This document shows, piece after piece, positions 26,358 to 35,768 of a stretch of 57,805 bases of DNA. The translations under genes were made by a program, and so were the position numbers. The DNA comes from JBIOHP01 sp044449065 (GTDB lineage Bacteria > Bacteroidota > Ignavibacteria > UBA10030 > SZUA-254), in assembly GCA_044449065.1 (NCBI GenBank), contig JBIOHP010000025.1, positions 1 through 57,805 on the forward strand. Direction: 5' to 3'. The notes beneath the pieces are model-generated. The model had not been told where the DNA came from. It did not search any database and worked only from the letters and a program-made list of their open reading frames with translations. Each line of letters opens with the position of its first letter. Within the stretch, counting starts at the first letter, position 1.

Positions 26358-26727
26358 TAGTTTCTCCGGTTAATATTAGGATTTTTCATCAAATTGGTAA
26401 GTATAAATATAAGCAATTTTAGGGAGATTATCAATGAATATAATTCCCGTAACTACTTAATTTATCAATACGTTATAATATAATTTTCTAACTTTTTTAA
26501 AAACTTATAACACTAAGTAGTGTTGATATGTTGAAAGAGTGTTAAATGTCATTTTTTTGAAAAACAATCACCGTATATAGTATTTTTTTACTGTGAATAT
26601 GTTGTTTCTAAAAGAAGAATCTTTCAACGAGGTTTGCGAGTTGTTCACTTCAGCAAGAAAAACTCTGATTCATCCACAGTATAATCACAGCTTCTACACA
26701 GGATAACGATGGTTATCAACACGATTT
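26358..26727. other. dnaA-dnaN gap: candidate second half of oriC (AT-rich unwinding region)
   Basis: No gene in 370 bp. It holds a long A/T-rich stretch and DnaA-box-like sites: TTATCAACA at 26713-26721, TCATCCACA at 26670-26678 (one mismatch), TTCTACACA at 26692-26700 and ATATTCACA on the minus strand at 26592-26600. A perfect inverted repeat AACACTA-AG-TAGTGTT spans 26509-26524. In Bacillus the same gap contains the unwinding element. It also must hold the dnaN promoter. Confidence 0.5.
26509..26524. repeat. Perfect 7-bp inverted repeat in the dnaA-dnaN gap
   Basis: AACACTA and TAGTGTT are separated by AG. It sits inside the most AT-rich part of the putative origin and may be a protein-binding site or part of the unwinding element. 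Confidence 0.45.
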
Positions 26728-28212
26728 TCAACTTACCCTATTTTCAAGTTTCGTGCGAATTGATTGAACAAGCAATTTTTGTTTTGGATCGGTGCTCATG
26801 GTATCTTCAACCGTTTGATAGGCATGAATCACGGTGCTGTGGTCGCGTCCGCCAAATTGGAGTCCGATAGTTTTTAGCGAGGAGTTGGTTAATTCCTTTG
26901 CAAGATACATCGCGATCTGCCGCGCATTGACGATCTCCTGTTTTCGGGTTTTCGCCCGGATAAGGTCTTCGGGAATTGCGAGGTGAGAGCAAACAATGCG
27001 TTGTATTTCCTCGATAGTGATGTGCGCGCGAACTTCCCCGATAACCGAGCGCACCACGTCTTTGGCAAGCTCAATATTGATCGTGCGGTGTTCAAGAGAT
27101 GCTTTCGCCAGCAAGCTGATCAAACATCCTTCTAATTCTCTGATATTTGAAGTGATATTTAAGGCGATAAATTCAATGATATCTTGAGAGAGTTCCACGC
27201 CATCATCGATGCTTTTCTTCCGAAGGATAGCTATGCGCATCTCCAGGTCGGGTGTTTGCACGTCAGCAGTCAATCCCCACTGGAATCTGGAGATAAGCCG
27301 CTCATTCAATCCCTTTAATTCTTTCGGCGTTCGGTCGCAGGAGAGAACGATTTGCTTTCCCTGCTGGTGAAGGGCGTTAAAGGTATGAAAGAAATAATCC
27401 TGCGTTTTTTCCTTGCCGGCAAAGAACTGGATATCATCAACGATCAGTAAATCAACGCTGCGATAGAAGTTGGAAAATTCACCGATACTTCCTCTCTGGA
27501 TGGCTTCGAGAAAGTCGACTGTAAACTTCTCACTGGAAACGTATAACACCCGCTTCGCTCGCTGCGTTCGAATGATATGATTGCCGATAGCATGGACAAG
27601 ATGCGTTTTGCCAAGACCGACCCCGCCGTAAATAACCAAAGGATTGAACGAAGTACCCTCGGGATTATTCGCGACTGCAAGGGCGGCCGCACGCGCGAAC
27701 TGGTTGCTATCGCCATTGATATAATTTTCAAATGTGTATCGCGGATTGAGGTTTGAATGAAAATTTTGCTTGATCCACGATCGCGTTGTAGGGACGTCTA
27801 AATTAATCCCCATTGCTTTCGATTGTCCCGCGCGGCGTGATTCACCCGGGCGGTCGGTATCATACAAAATGTCTTCCGGGGAGATCTCTATGTCCTCCTG
27901 AGATATCTCATATTCGATTCTGATCTCCGATCCGAGAATCTGGGTTGTGACTTCGTTGATAAGCGAGAAATAGTGCTCGTTGAGCCATTCACAGAAAAAC
28001 TGACTCGGCACCTGTAATTTAAGACGCTCTCCTTCCAATCGCACCGGGTTAATCGGCTCGAACCAGGTTTTGAAGCTTTGGTTATTTATTCGCGGGCGAA
28101 CAAGGTTCAGACATTCATCCCAAACTTCGCGAATGGAAATAATGTTTGAATGTTCCTCACTAATGGGCGGATATTCCGTGAGAGGGTCAACTGCGGGATT
28201 GTTGATATCCAT
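26728..28212 (-). CDS. dnaA: Chromosomal replication initiator DnaA
   Basis: Initiator ATPase that binds oriC and opens it. It has 494 residues with four parts: domain I (WDECLNLVRPRINNQSFKTWFEPI), a variable linker (about 105-150), the AAA+ domain (Walker A GGVGLGKTH at 196-203, Walker B DD at 259-260, LNERLISRF arginine region), and the C-terminal DNA-binding helix-turn-helix with the DnaA signature GGRDHSTVIHAYQ. It is the last leftward gene before the strand switch, so transcription diverges from here. Confidence 0.98.
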   Translation of the reverse strand: MDINNPAVDPLTEYPPISEEHSNIISIREVWDECLNLVRPRINNQSFKTWFEPINPVRLEGERLKLQVPSQFFCEWLNEHYFSLINEVTTQILGSEIRIEYEISQEDIEISPEDILYDTDRPGESRRAGQSKAMGINLDVPTTRSWIKQNFHSNLNPRYTFENYINGDSNQFARAAALAVANNPEGTSFNPLVIYGGVGLGKTHLVHAIGNHIIRTQRAKRVLYVSSEKFTVDFLEAIQRGSIGEFSNFYRSVDLLIVDDIQFFAGKEKTQDYFFHTFNALHQQGKQIVLSCDRTPKELKGLNERLISRFQWGLTADVQTPDLEMRIAILRKKSIDDGVELSQDIIEFIALNITSNIRELEGCLISLLAKASLEHRTINIELAKDVVRSVIGEVRAHITIEEIQRIVCSHLAIPEDLIRAKTRKQEIVNARQIAMYLAKELTNSSLKTIGLQFGGRDHSTVIHAYQTVEDTMSTDPKQKLLVQSIRTKLENRVS

Positions 28213-28690
28213 ATTTTATAATTCTTTACGAGAAAACGGGTTACGGGGTTATAAACAACTACAAACAACTTACTAACAATTCTGTTCACACTGCCGATTT
28301 ATCACAGAATATATGAAAATGACGCGCAGACCGGCGGCAACAAAATACAGAATTGGGGAGAGTCAATTTTCATTGAGATAAAGTAAGTTATTCACATTTT
28401 ACTTTAAGGAAAAACTCTTGAAATTTAGATTAAGAGCGGGAAAAAGACGGATGCCAAAAAATTATCCACACCTTATCAACGGTCAAATATCTATAATCTT
28501 CTACTATGATTATAAATATAATTTTACCGGATTGCAATAGAAATTATGGATTTTTTTAGAAGCGCAGAGATTTTTAATATTTGGTTTTCGGGATTCTTTT
28601 TTATACATTAAAGGTCTTAATTATCAGAGGATTGTAATCGCGATCCTCTATTTTTTTCGGATTGACATATTGAAAATGGAGTAAGTATCT
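28213..28690. other. oriC: dnaA-rpmH gap: candidate oriC with DnaA boxes
   Basis: A 478-bp gene-free gap where coding strands diverge (dnaA leftward, rpmH rightward). It has a consensus DnaA box TTATCCACA at 28462-28470, TTATTCACA at 28388-28396 and TTATCAACG at 28473-28481, with AT-rich stretches between 28490 and 28640. Position beside dnaA and the leading-strand orientation of all neighbouring core genes support an origin. The dnaA and rpmH promoters must also be here. Confidence 0.65.
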
Positions 28691-28837
28691 ATGAAAAGAA
28701 CGTTTCAACCGAGTAACCGTAAGCGGAAAAATAAGCACGGATTTCGGGAACGCATGAAATCGAAAGATGGCCGCAAAGTGCTTGCCAGCCGCCGAGCCAA
28801 GGGGAGATGGAAACTCACGGTCAGCGATGAGAAGTAA
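28691..28837 (+). CDS. rpmH: 50S ribosomal protein L34
   Basis: A 48-residue, very basic ribosomal protein. It begins MKRTFQPSNRKRKNKHGFRERM and has the conserved GRKVLASRRAKGRW block, all typical of L34. It is too short for an ordinary open-reading-frame cutoff. The ATG at 28691 is fixed by the invariant MKRTFQP. It opens the rightward rpmH-rnpA-yidD-yidC operon, in the conserved order beside dnaA. Confidence 0.96.
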   Translation: MKRTFQPSNRKRKNKHGFRERMKSKDGRKVLASRRAKGRWKLTVSDEK

Positions 28838-28860
28838 TGTAGCGATCGGTTTCTGCAGGT

Positions 28861-29262
28861 GTGCGGCATACTCTTAAAAAATCGGAGATTCTCCGCGGAA
28901 GAAATAGCTTCCGGGAAGTCTTCGAGAATGGACGCAAATGTGAATGTAAATTTCTCCGTTGCTTTTATCTTCTCGATGAACAAACAAATCGTTCGAACTC
29001 CGCAGTATCGGCAGGATTTGCGGTAAGCCGGCAGTTTACCCGCGCTGTCGATCGCAATCGCGTCAAACGCTTAATGCGGGAATCATATCGAATTCATAAA
29101 CAAATCCTTATAGCAAAATGTCAGGTTCAGCTCCTCCGTGTACGGGCTGTTTTTCTTTACGCCCCTCCATCCAACGTGGTTATGCCGCTGCCGTCGTTCG
29201 GTGAAATTGACGAAATGATGCAGTCTCTTTTATCAGCAATAAACATCCCGGTGAGAGTATGA
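28861..29262 (+). CDS. rnpA: Ribonuclease P protein component
   Basis: Protein subunit of RNase P, which matures tRNA 5' ends with the rnpB RNA. It has 133 residues. The start is GTG at 28861, because an in-frame TAG lies just upstream (28840) and no ATG fits. KKSEILRGRNSFREVF is the N-terminal helix, and DRNRVKRLMRESYR (65-77) is the RNR signature. The stop overlaps the yidD start (ATGA). Confidence 0.93.
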   Translation: MRHTLKKSEILRGRNSFREVFENGRKCECKFLRCFYLLDEQTNRSNSAVSAGFAVSRQFTRAVDRNRVKRLMRESYRIHKQILIAKCQVQLLRVRAVFLYAPPSNVVMPLPSFGEIDEMMQSLLSAINIPVRV

Positions 29263-29471
29263 GCCGGATGGTGATTCTTTTTATTAAAATTTATCAGAAA
29301 CTTGGCGGATATCTTCTTCCATCCAATCAATGCCGCTATTACCCGACCTGCTCGGCGTATATGATTGAAGCTGTGGAGCGATACGGAACATTGAAGGGAA
29401 TATTTTACGGCATAAAACGGATATCGCGATGCCACCCCTGGCATGAAGGCGGTTATGATCCGGTACCATGA
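29259..29471 (+). CDS. yidD: Membrane protein insertion efficiency factor YidD
   Basis: A 70-residue peripheral membrane protein that assists YidC-dependent insertion. It shows the family block IKIYQKLGGYLLPSNQCRYYPTCSAYMIEAVERYG, with two conserved Cys, and ends CHPWHEGGYDPVP. It overlaps rnpA by 4 bp and precedes yidC by 107 bp. Confidence 0.95.
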   Translation: MSRMVILFIKIYQKLGGYLLPSNQCRYYPTCSAYMIEAVERYGTLKGIFYGIKRISRCHPWHEGGYDPVP

Positions 29472-29578
29472 AAATGTCTTACAGGGCATATGCGTTCAAA
29501 CCGGGCAGGCAATAAATGCTCATCCCGGCGCGGTGTATTCACGATTTATTTACAATATGATTTTTATTTGAGGTATCC

Positions 29579-31360
29579 ATGGATCGAAATACTTTTATAG
29601 GGTTTGCTTTAATCGGTTTGGTATTGATGGCATGGATTTGGATGAACACCCCGCCGCCTCCAAAGCCGGGTTCGGCTCAGGATACGACTGCGGTGCATCG
29701 CGTAGTAGCGGATACCAACCGTCCCGTTCCCAAAGAACCGGTTCAAAAATCCTCGCCCGATTCTCTCGGGAAATATTTCACATCTCATACCGGCGGCGAA
29801 GAAAAGTTTTTTACCATTGAAACCGATCTCTATCGCGCCAACATATCTTCCCGGGGCGGCGTAATCCGTTCGTGGGTATTGAAGGATTTTCAAACGTGGA
29901 ATAAGTATCCGCTCGATCTCATCAACGATACCTCCGGCGATTTCAGCATGATGTTTTACACGTCGGATGGCAAGCTTATCAATACCAAGAGTTTGAATTT
30001 TGAATCGAGCTTTGCCAACAACTCCACCCTGGAATTGCACGGCAATGATTCGGTTAAACTGGAGCTGGTGATCAATCTCGATAAGAAAAAGCTTGTCAAA
30101 ACGATGACATTTTTCAACGGGTCGTATTCGTTCAACTGCGAATACCGGTTCGAGGGCATGGAAGATGTGATCTCGAACTATGAATACGAGGTAGTTTGGG
30201 AGGACGGCTTGCGCTATGCCGAACGCAACAGCGTCGACGAATCGAATTCCGCCACGTCATTCTGTTATGCGGGCGGTGAGTTGACAGAAGCAGACGCATC
30301 CAAGATGAACGACTCGGTTAAACAGACCATCTCGGGAAAAATAAGCTGGGTGGCGACCAGGACAAAATATTTCGGTCTTGTGATCATTCCTCAAAATGAC
30401 GACAACCAGGGTGGATATCTCAGCGGCAAGCATGTCCCCCGGCCCGATAATGGAGGACAAGAAATTTATTCTCTCGGCGTAAAAATGCCCTACCTTGGGA
30501 AACCTGTAGAGACTGGAAAGTTTGTAGTTTTTCTTGGTCCTCTCGATTACACTTTGTTGAAGAATTACCACGATAATCTTGAGCAGATCATGCCGCTCGG
30601 TTTTGCCTGGATTATCCGCCCCATCGCCCAATATGTATTGATGCCGTTGTTCCAGGCACTCCATTACGTTATTCCTAACTGGGGTTGGGTTATCATAGTC
30701 TTTACGATTATCATCAAGGTCGCGCTCTATCCATTTTCGAAAAGCTCCATGAAATCGATGAAGAAAATGCAGGCGCTTCAGCCCATGATGGATGAGATCA
30801 AAGAGAAATACAAAGACGATCCGCAGAAGATGAATCAATCGGTGATGCGTTTATATAAAGAGTACGGGATTAATCCCGCGGGCGGATGTCTCCCGTTGTT
30901 GCTGCAGATGCCGATCCTCTATGCTTTGTGGGCGGTATTCCGTTCAACCATCCAGCTCCGCCACGCGCATTTTATCGGGTGGATCACCGATCTCGCGGTG
31001 CCCGACGTGATTGCGCGGCTGCCGTTTGCAATCCCGATCTTCAACATCACCGAGTTGAGCGGTCTGGCGCTCGCTATGGGTGTGACGATGTTTATACAGC
31101 AAAAGATGACCGTGAAGGACCCCCGCCAAAAAGCGATGGTCTGGATGATGCCGATCATGATGACGCTGTTGTTTAACAGTCTGCCTTCGGGACTGAATCT
31201 TTATTACTTCTTCTTCAACCTGTTGCAAATAGGTCAGCAGACCTACATGAATAAATTTCAGGAAGACGAGCCGTTGCGCAAGGTTGAACCGAAGAAACAA
31301 AAATCAGGCGGCATCATCGGACGGCTTGCAAAAGAGATGCCGAAGATGAATAAGAAATGA
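29579..31360 (+). CDS. yidC: Membrane protein insertase YidC
   Basis: Inserts and folds inner-membrane proteins with or without SecYEG. It has 593 residues, the Gram-negative long form. An N-terminal helix (FIGFALIGLVLMAWIWM) precedes a large periplasmic beta domain (about 80-340). The C-terminal Oxa1-type insertase core begins near WGWVIIVFTIIIKVALYPF and has the cytoplasmic hairpin MKKMQALQPMMDEIKEKYKDDPQ followed by further helices. The tail is basic, which helps ribosome contact. Confidence 0.96.
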   Translation: MDRNTFIGFALIGLVLMAWIWMNTPPPPKPGSAQDTTAVHRVVADTNRPVPKEPVQKSSPDSLGKYFTSHTGGEEKFFTIETDLYRANISSRGGVIRSWVLKDFQTWNKYPLDLINDTSGDFSMMFYTSDGKLINTKSLNFESSFANNSTLELHGNDSVKLELVINLDKKKLVKTMTFFNGSYSFNCEYRFEGMEDVISNYEYEVVWEDGLRYAERNSVDESNSATSFCYAGGELTEADASKMNDSVKQTISGKISWVATRTKYFGLVIIPQNDDNQGGYLSGKHVPRPDNGGQEIYSLGVKMPYLGKPVETGKFVVFLGPLDYTLLKNYHDNLEQIMPLGFAWIIRPIAQYVLMPLFQALHYVIPNWGWVIIVFTIIIKVALYPFSKSSMKSMKKMQALQPMMDEIKEKYKDDPQKMNQSVMRLYKEYGINPAGGCLPLLLQMPILYALWAVFRSTIQLRHAHFIGWITDLAVPDVIARLPFAIPIFNITELSGLALAMGVTMFIQQKMTVKDPRQKAMVWMMPIMMTLLFNSLPSGLNLYYFFFNLLQIGQQTYMNKFQEDEPLRKVEPKKQKSGGIIGRLAKEMPKMNKK

Positions 31361-31488
31361 TGCCATGTTGTATTTCCTTATTCGGACGAAGTCGGGAGAA
31401 GCATACTCTCACCTCATGTTTTGTCTTCATTGGTTAATAGTATTAGAAAAATTTTTTATCAAATAAATTCATGGGATAAAAAAATAGC

Positions 31489-32432
31489 CTAATAATCAGA
31501 CAATGCGTTTAGTTCTGATTGTATTTCTTCCACTGAAAATATCTGCGTTGTAAATTTCAATGGATTTCGGTTTAATTCTTTCAACAATCCCTCTTTGTCT
31601 TTATTACCATTTACGATCACCCAGAATTCTACTCTCTTGATAAATTCCGTGATTGGCCCGACTAATTCCTGTTTGATTAGCCCCATCTTAACCCTTTCTG
31701 GGATTGTTGAGACTCGACCTAAGAGAATATCATTTAACATTGTTAGTCGCCATAACACAATTTCAGATCGTAACGCGGTGAAAAGGCCACAATAAAAATA
31801 GTTAAAACCGGTAAAATCATTAAGCAAGTTAAATCCTAGAGGTCGACCAAGTTCATAAAAAGTTCTATCACCTTCTGTATTCAATGGAACCATAAGGGTT
31901 TTTTTTGACATCAAAAAGGTCTCGAATATCTGATCAACTGGAGTGATTTCGTGGCTATTTTGTTTCGTGATCTCGATAGCTTGATCAATAGCTTGTGTGG
32001 CGTACCGTTCGAAATTATCATTCGTATATTTTAGAGTATCGAGTCCGGCAACATTGAAGGGCAAATGTTGCGTTGAGCGTTGAAATGGAATTATGTATTT
32101 GTTAAATCCCAACATAAGTCCATATTTACATTCGCATTAGGGATCTCAGTTCCATTTTTAATGTCGTTATTAAGCAAAACTATACAAAATTGTGATGTAA
32201 TAATTTTTGAACAAATCTTCGCACAGAATGCACTTTGTGCCGGCGCCAACATGCCGCCAGCTTCCATCGTCTCAATACCTTTGCTAGTCAAAATATTTCT
32301 TAAAATAGTCATCTCTAGATTACTTTCCTCGAAGCCATATGCAATGAAACAAGATCGCGTTGATGAAAATACATAATCGCATCGTGGTAAGCCTACTACA
32401 CAGATTTCGTTTTTCCGAATACTTTTATCCAT
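31489..32432 (-). pseudogene. TIR-like nucleotide-binding-domain protein, broken by a frameshift
   Basis: Two overlapping frames make one protein. The N-terminal frame (32091-32432, 113 residues) has CFIAYGFEESNLEM, ILRNILTSKGIETMEAGG and CIVLLNND ... GTEIPNANVNMD. The C-terminal frame (31489-32115, 208 residues) resumes at MLGFNKYIIPFQRS and continues TLPFNVAGLD-like (here QHLPFNVAGLD). In proteins of this type the junction reads NVNM-[D/E]YGLMLGFNKY. Here the YG codons are missing, consistent with a deletion of about 7 bp near 32,110. The N-terminal half resembles TIR or nucleotide-sensing folds of defence proteins; that is inference. Without the deletion the protein would be about 315 residues. 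Confidence 0.6.
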
Positions 32433-32662
32433 TCGACCCTCAATTCGTAGTATGATATGTTAGATAATTTCTCACATCGGAGAAATTTAATTAGGATACG
32501 TCTAGTAATTTTAAGAAAACTCTCGCCAGATTATTAATCATCTAAATGTAATAAAATATTTAGCAAAGTTCTTTCTTTAGGCTAATATTAGGGGGAGATA
32601 CTATTTATTCCTCAATCTTCCGATGGGAACCTTGTAAAAGTCGGTTATTAATTTGGTGCAAG

Positions 32663-33241
32663 TTAGCTTTCCAGCAACCCCTTCAACTCTTCCAACTTCT
32701 TTCCCCAGTATTTTTTCATTTTCTCGACCTCGGCGTTGCCGGTGAGTTTACTTTGTTGAACGACCACCTGGCATTTGACCGGGCTCTTCCGATAAAAATC
32801 AACCACGACGGGCGTATCATTGGCAGTCCAGCGCATGCGCATCGATTTTGGAGGCGTCGCTTTGGTTACCGAGAGCGATGAAGCCGGCAGCCAGCCGGAG
32901 CGCAGTTTCTCGTTAAACCATGCCTGATACACGGCTTCCTGCGTTGCGTTAATCGTTTTTGAGCAGCTCAAGGCGAATCCATCGGTAGTCTGGTGAAGCT
33001 CTCGCAACCCTCTCTCCTGTTCGTACGTGACTGTGACCATCTGCCACCACCAATCTTGTTTGCCGTACTTAACGCCAAGCCAATGCACAATTTCTTTATG
33101 GGACATTTTTTTCGCCCCCGCCTTATCGAGGATCGAAAACCATTCCTTCCAGTTTTTTCCTGTCTTTGCTTTTACCGCGTCGTCGCCGATTTTTTTACGG
33201 AGGGTTTTTCCTGTTTCTTTTTTGTTTCCATTTTTTTTCAT
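32663..33241 (-). CDS. SRPBCC (AHSA1-like) protein with DUF4287-like N-terminus
   Basis: A 192-residue protein. Residues 20-75 (TGKNWKEWFSILDKAGAKKMSHKEIVHWL ... WWWQMVTVTYEQERG) look like the DUF4287 helical domain. Residues 85-190 (ALSCSKTINATQEAVYQAWFNEKLRSGWL ... VKCQVVVQQSKL) are a START/SRPBCC ligand-binding fold related to the Hsp90 ATPase activator. The N-terminus is a Lys-rich tail. It is a stand-alone gene; the ligand is unknown. Confidence 0.75.
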   Translation of the reverse strand: MKKNGNKKETGKTLRKKIGDDAVKAKTGKNWKEWFSILDKAGAKKMSHKEIVHWLGVKYGKQDWWWQMVTVTYEQERGLRELHQTTDGFALSCSKTINATQEAVYQAWFNEKLRSGWLPASSLSVTKATPPKSMRMRWTANDTPVVVDFYRKSPVKCQVVVQQSKLTGNAEVEKMKKYWGKKLEELKGLLES

Positions 33242-33499
33242 GGGGGCACTTTATACTTGTTGAGAATATGAAAAATGTACCAAGAAAACGGATGCTTGTC
33301 AAATATTGTGCTGCTGAAGATGGGGTCTAAAAAGTTTGGGTTATGCGGCGTCAGACGAGTCTGATAGGTCGGAGATGTCCCCGAGTGGATAAAAACTTCT
33401 CCTTACTCATCGGATTTAACGGGATCCATTCGGAGAATGGACTCTACGCTGTTCTTTTGGACTGCTCTGTTTTATATGTTACAAAATTTATAAAGTGCG

Positions 33500-34354
33500 C
33501 TACTTCGACGCTTGCACGGACGCGGATTGTTCCCTGAGTTTCAAATCAAAGTTCGAGACAACATCACCCTTCGAGGATACCGTCACTTCGTTCGCGGATT
33601 CATACGGCTCTTCGTAGAAATATTTTTTGACCTTGCCGCTTTCCATTTCGGTTTTCATAACCGTTACGCCTTCATGCCACATTTTTAATTTATACGTTCC
33701 GGGGGGAACTTCGTTGAGCGTATAATTGCCGTTCGCGTCGGTTACTGCATAGTAGGGATGAGGCGCTACCATGATATACGCGCTCATCCAGGGATGGCCG
33801 GCGTCGCACGTGGCTTCGATCAGTCCGACTTTTGTGAGCTGGGTTTCTTTGACGGGAGTGCATTGACCTTTCAAGGGCTGCGCGATATTGAAAATGGATC
33901 GCGATGCGTTAAGGAAATCATACGCGTGGACATTATGGAGAATCACGTCGTTGTTGGCGATCTCTAAATGCGTTCCGGGAGGAACGATGAGGATGTGCGG
34001 ATTATATTCGCAACGCGCCTGGGTAAGGCGCGCTTTTTTTGTGTGATCACATTTTTTTCCTTCCGTAATGCTTTCAAGATAAACAATCGTATTGCCGACG
34101 CCGTTGCTTTTGCCGATGGCAAGCCGCGGAGAAAGCTTGGTGTTTCCGCAGATATTGTTATTCTTGGTTATCGCCAGGGGATCGAGTTTTGGTATCGCGC
34201 AAGCAAGTTTTACGCAGCCGTGGACGCTCCCGCAATCTTTAACCGCTTCTTCTTTATATGCTTGTTGCGAGAAGAGAGAGAGGGTTGTTCCGCAGAGTAA
34301 TGCGAGAATATACATAAACCGTAAAGCAAAATATTGTCGGAGTGCATTTTTCAT
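33500..34354 (-). CDS. Exported cupredoxin-like protein with carboxypeptidase-regulatory domain
   Basis: A 284-residue secreted protein. I use the ATG at 34352-34354, which follows AAGGAAA and starts the signal peptide; eight more codons are open upstream. The middle has NNDVILHNVHAYDF and CDAGHPWMSAY. This is a His, then Cys-x3-His-x2-Met arrangement, as at copper sites of plastocyanin-like domains. The end (VTDANGNYTLNEVPPGTYKLKMWHEG) is a carboxypeptidase-regulatory Ig-like domain. It may carry electrons or bind copper near the cytochrome gene. Several extra Cys could form disulfides. Confidence 0.68.
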   Translation of the reverse strand: MKNALRQYFALRFMYILALLCGTTLSLFSQQAYKEEAVKDCGSVHGCVKLACAIPKLDPLAITKNNNICGNTKLSPRLAIGKSNGVGNTIVYLESITEGKKCDHTKKARLTQARCEYNPHILIVPPGTHLEIANNDVILHNVHAYDFLNASRSIFNIAQPLKGQCTPVKETQLTKVGLIEATCDAGHPWMSAYIMVAPHPYYAVTDANGNYTLNEVPPGTYKLKMWHEGVTVMKTEMESGKVKKYFYEEPYESANEVTVSSKGDVVSNFDLKLREQSASVQASK

Positions 34355-34422
34355 AATTATTTTCCTTCGGTAAAACAAAGTTTTCGGCAGATAGAAACCT
34401 ATCCGGTTTCTTTAGCTGTCGG

Positions 34423-34465
34423 GAAAAAAGTCCCACTCCCGCAAAGAAATTTTGCAGGAGTGGGA
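34423..34465 (-). terminator. Strong hairpin terminator after the cytochrome c gene
   Basis: TCCCACTCC...GCAAA at 34431-34445 pairs with TTTGC...GGAGTGGGA at 34451-34465 in a stem of more than ten pairs. On the minus strand it is followed by a C and six T (34423-34430). It ends leftward transcription of the cytochrome c gene, before the cupredoxin-like gene. Confidence 0.8.
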
Positions 34466-34545
34466 TTAATCTTGGTTAATAAAACCAGCGCGATAATTCA
34501 TGTTTCTGCGATTCAAGCATGCGATACACCTGAATGCAGAAACCG

Positions 34546-35145
34546 CTAGTTAGTTTTCTTTCCCGTCGGTAATTTTTCTCCTGTCGGAGAAATGGGATCG
34601 GGAACAGCGTTGTCAACCGGCGGGAGTGATTTCAAATACGCCCAGACGTCTTTTAAATCCTGATTGGTCATTTGTCCGAATTCCTGCCAGGGCATCGGCG
34701 GTAAAATAGTACGACCCTCGCCCATATCTTTTCCCGTGCGCAACGCTTTGATGAATATATCCTCGGTCCAGCTTCCGAGACCGGTATTCATGTCCGGGGT
34801 AAGATTGCGGGCGAAGGATATTCCCCAGGGACCAACCCAGGCAGTCAAATCACCGGTTGTCATTACGCCCCATTTATCGGGAGCGAGAGCATCTTTGGGA
34901 ACGTCCGGCAGCGGGAAATTTCCAGGATGTCCGGAGAGAAGCTTCGTGGTATCCGGAATGGGACCCATCGGCGTCATCATTTTTGGCGAGTGACAATGAT
35001 TACAACCGCCGATCATCACAAGGTACTTGCCCCGTTCAACATGGGAGGACGTGGATTTTTTTGGATTGGGATTTGGACTGCTCGCTCCGATAAACACCGC
35101 CGCGAGGAAAAGCAATCCTGTTATTACAGTTAACTTGAGCCTCAT
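34546..35145 (-). CDS. Exported c-type cytochrome
   Basis: A 199-residue monohaem cytochrome c. The ATG at 35143-35145 has AAAGGAAGG upstream and begins the signal peptide MRLKLTVITGLLFLAAVF; the longer frame to 35232 is unlikely. The haem site is CNHCH (GGCNHCHSPKMM), and the axial Met is probably in the later PPMPWQEFGQMTNQDLKDVWAYLKSLPP segment, the usual class I C-terminal helix. It sits upstream of the cupredoxin-like gene, separated by a terminator. It functions in the periplasm. Confidence 0.85.
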   Translation of the reverse strand: MRLKLTVITGLLFLAAVFIGASSPNPNPKKSTSSHVERGKYLVMIGGCNHCHSPKMMTPMGPIPDTTKLLSGHPGNFPLPDVPKDALAPDKWGVMTTGDLTAWVGPWGISFARNLTPDMNTGLGSWTEDIFIKALRTGKDMGEGRTILPPMPWQEFGQMTNQDLKDVWAYLKSLPPVDNAVPDPISPTGEKLPTGKKTN

Positions 35146-35406
35146 AAAACCTTCCTTTATTAAGTGAATAATAAACGTACTCTGTAACACCCCGTATATC
35201 CGGTTAAATCGGAGTGTTTGGTGTGAATACAAAATAATTGTGACAATATAGCAGATTTCTCTTCCCTTGCAAGAAAGTAGAAGGTTAAATTTTTTTAAAT
35301 TTCAGGGAATTCACGCGAAGCAATGTCATAAATTCAGGAAGAACATGATCTTAACAGAATTTTATCGAGTGTAATGATGATGTCTTAATCCAGAAATATT
35401 TTTTTT

Positions 35407-35525
35407 GGACAAAATGGGGACACTTTTTTTGTAAATCCATTAATCCGGCGTGTATTCAGCGGTTTGCTCTTTTTTCTGTACCCATTTTGTACTCATTCTG
35501 TCCCCCTTCTGTCCCTATTTTGTCT
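35407..35525. repeat. Inverted pair around an ATTTTGT-rich block
   Basis: GGACAAAATGGGGACA (35407-35422) is, with one mismatch at the centre and one at the end, the reverse complement of TGTCCCTATTTTGTCT (35510-35525). Between them degenerate units (CCCATTTTGT, TCATTCTGT, CCTTCTGT) recur. They are too diverged to be a CRISPR. Confidence 0.5.
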
Positions 35526-35768
35526 CCATAAAATCCCATATTATCTCACAGTGTCTCGATTTATTTATGTTGCGAGTGGATGCGGATACGGTGTTGCGTG
35601 CCTCCAACCGCAGGCGCAACTGAAGAATTAGGTTGAAAAAAATAATAATGATATAACCGTATAAACTATATATATAATATAAGGACTTTTAGTTAAAAAA
35701 GCAAGAGGGGAAGGAACATTTATTTTTCTACCAAAAACCATTACTTGAAATAAGAGGATTAAATTTAA

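Noticed and set aside
32091..32432. Two separate genes at 31.5-32.4 kb
   Set aside because: The N- and C-terminal frames join in the middle of one conserved segment, which fits a single frameshifted gene better.
33355..33425. tRNA-Ser-like start (GGAGATGTCCCCGAGTGG)
   Set aside because: There is no T-loop TTCGAATC-type sequence, no matching acceptor stem and no CCA in the expected place, so it is a chance similarity.
35470..35530. CRISPR-like degenerate repeats
   Set aside because: Units are 8-12 bp, strongly diverged and without regular spacers; no cas genes are in the window.
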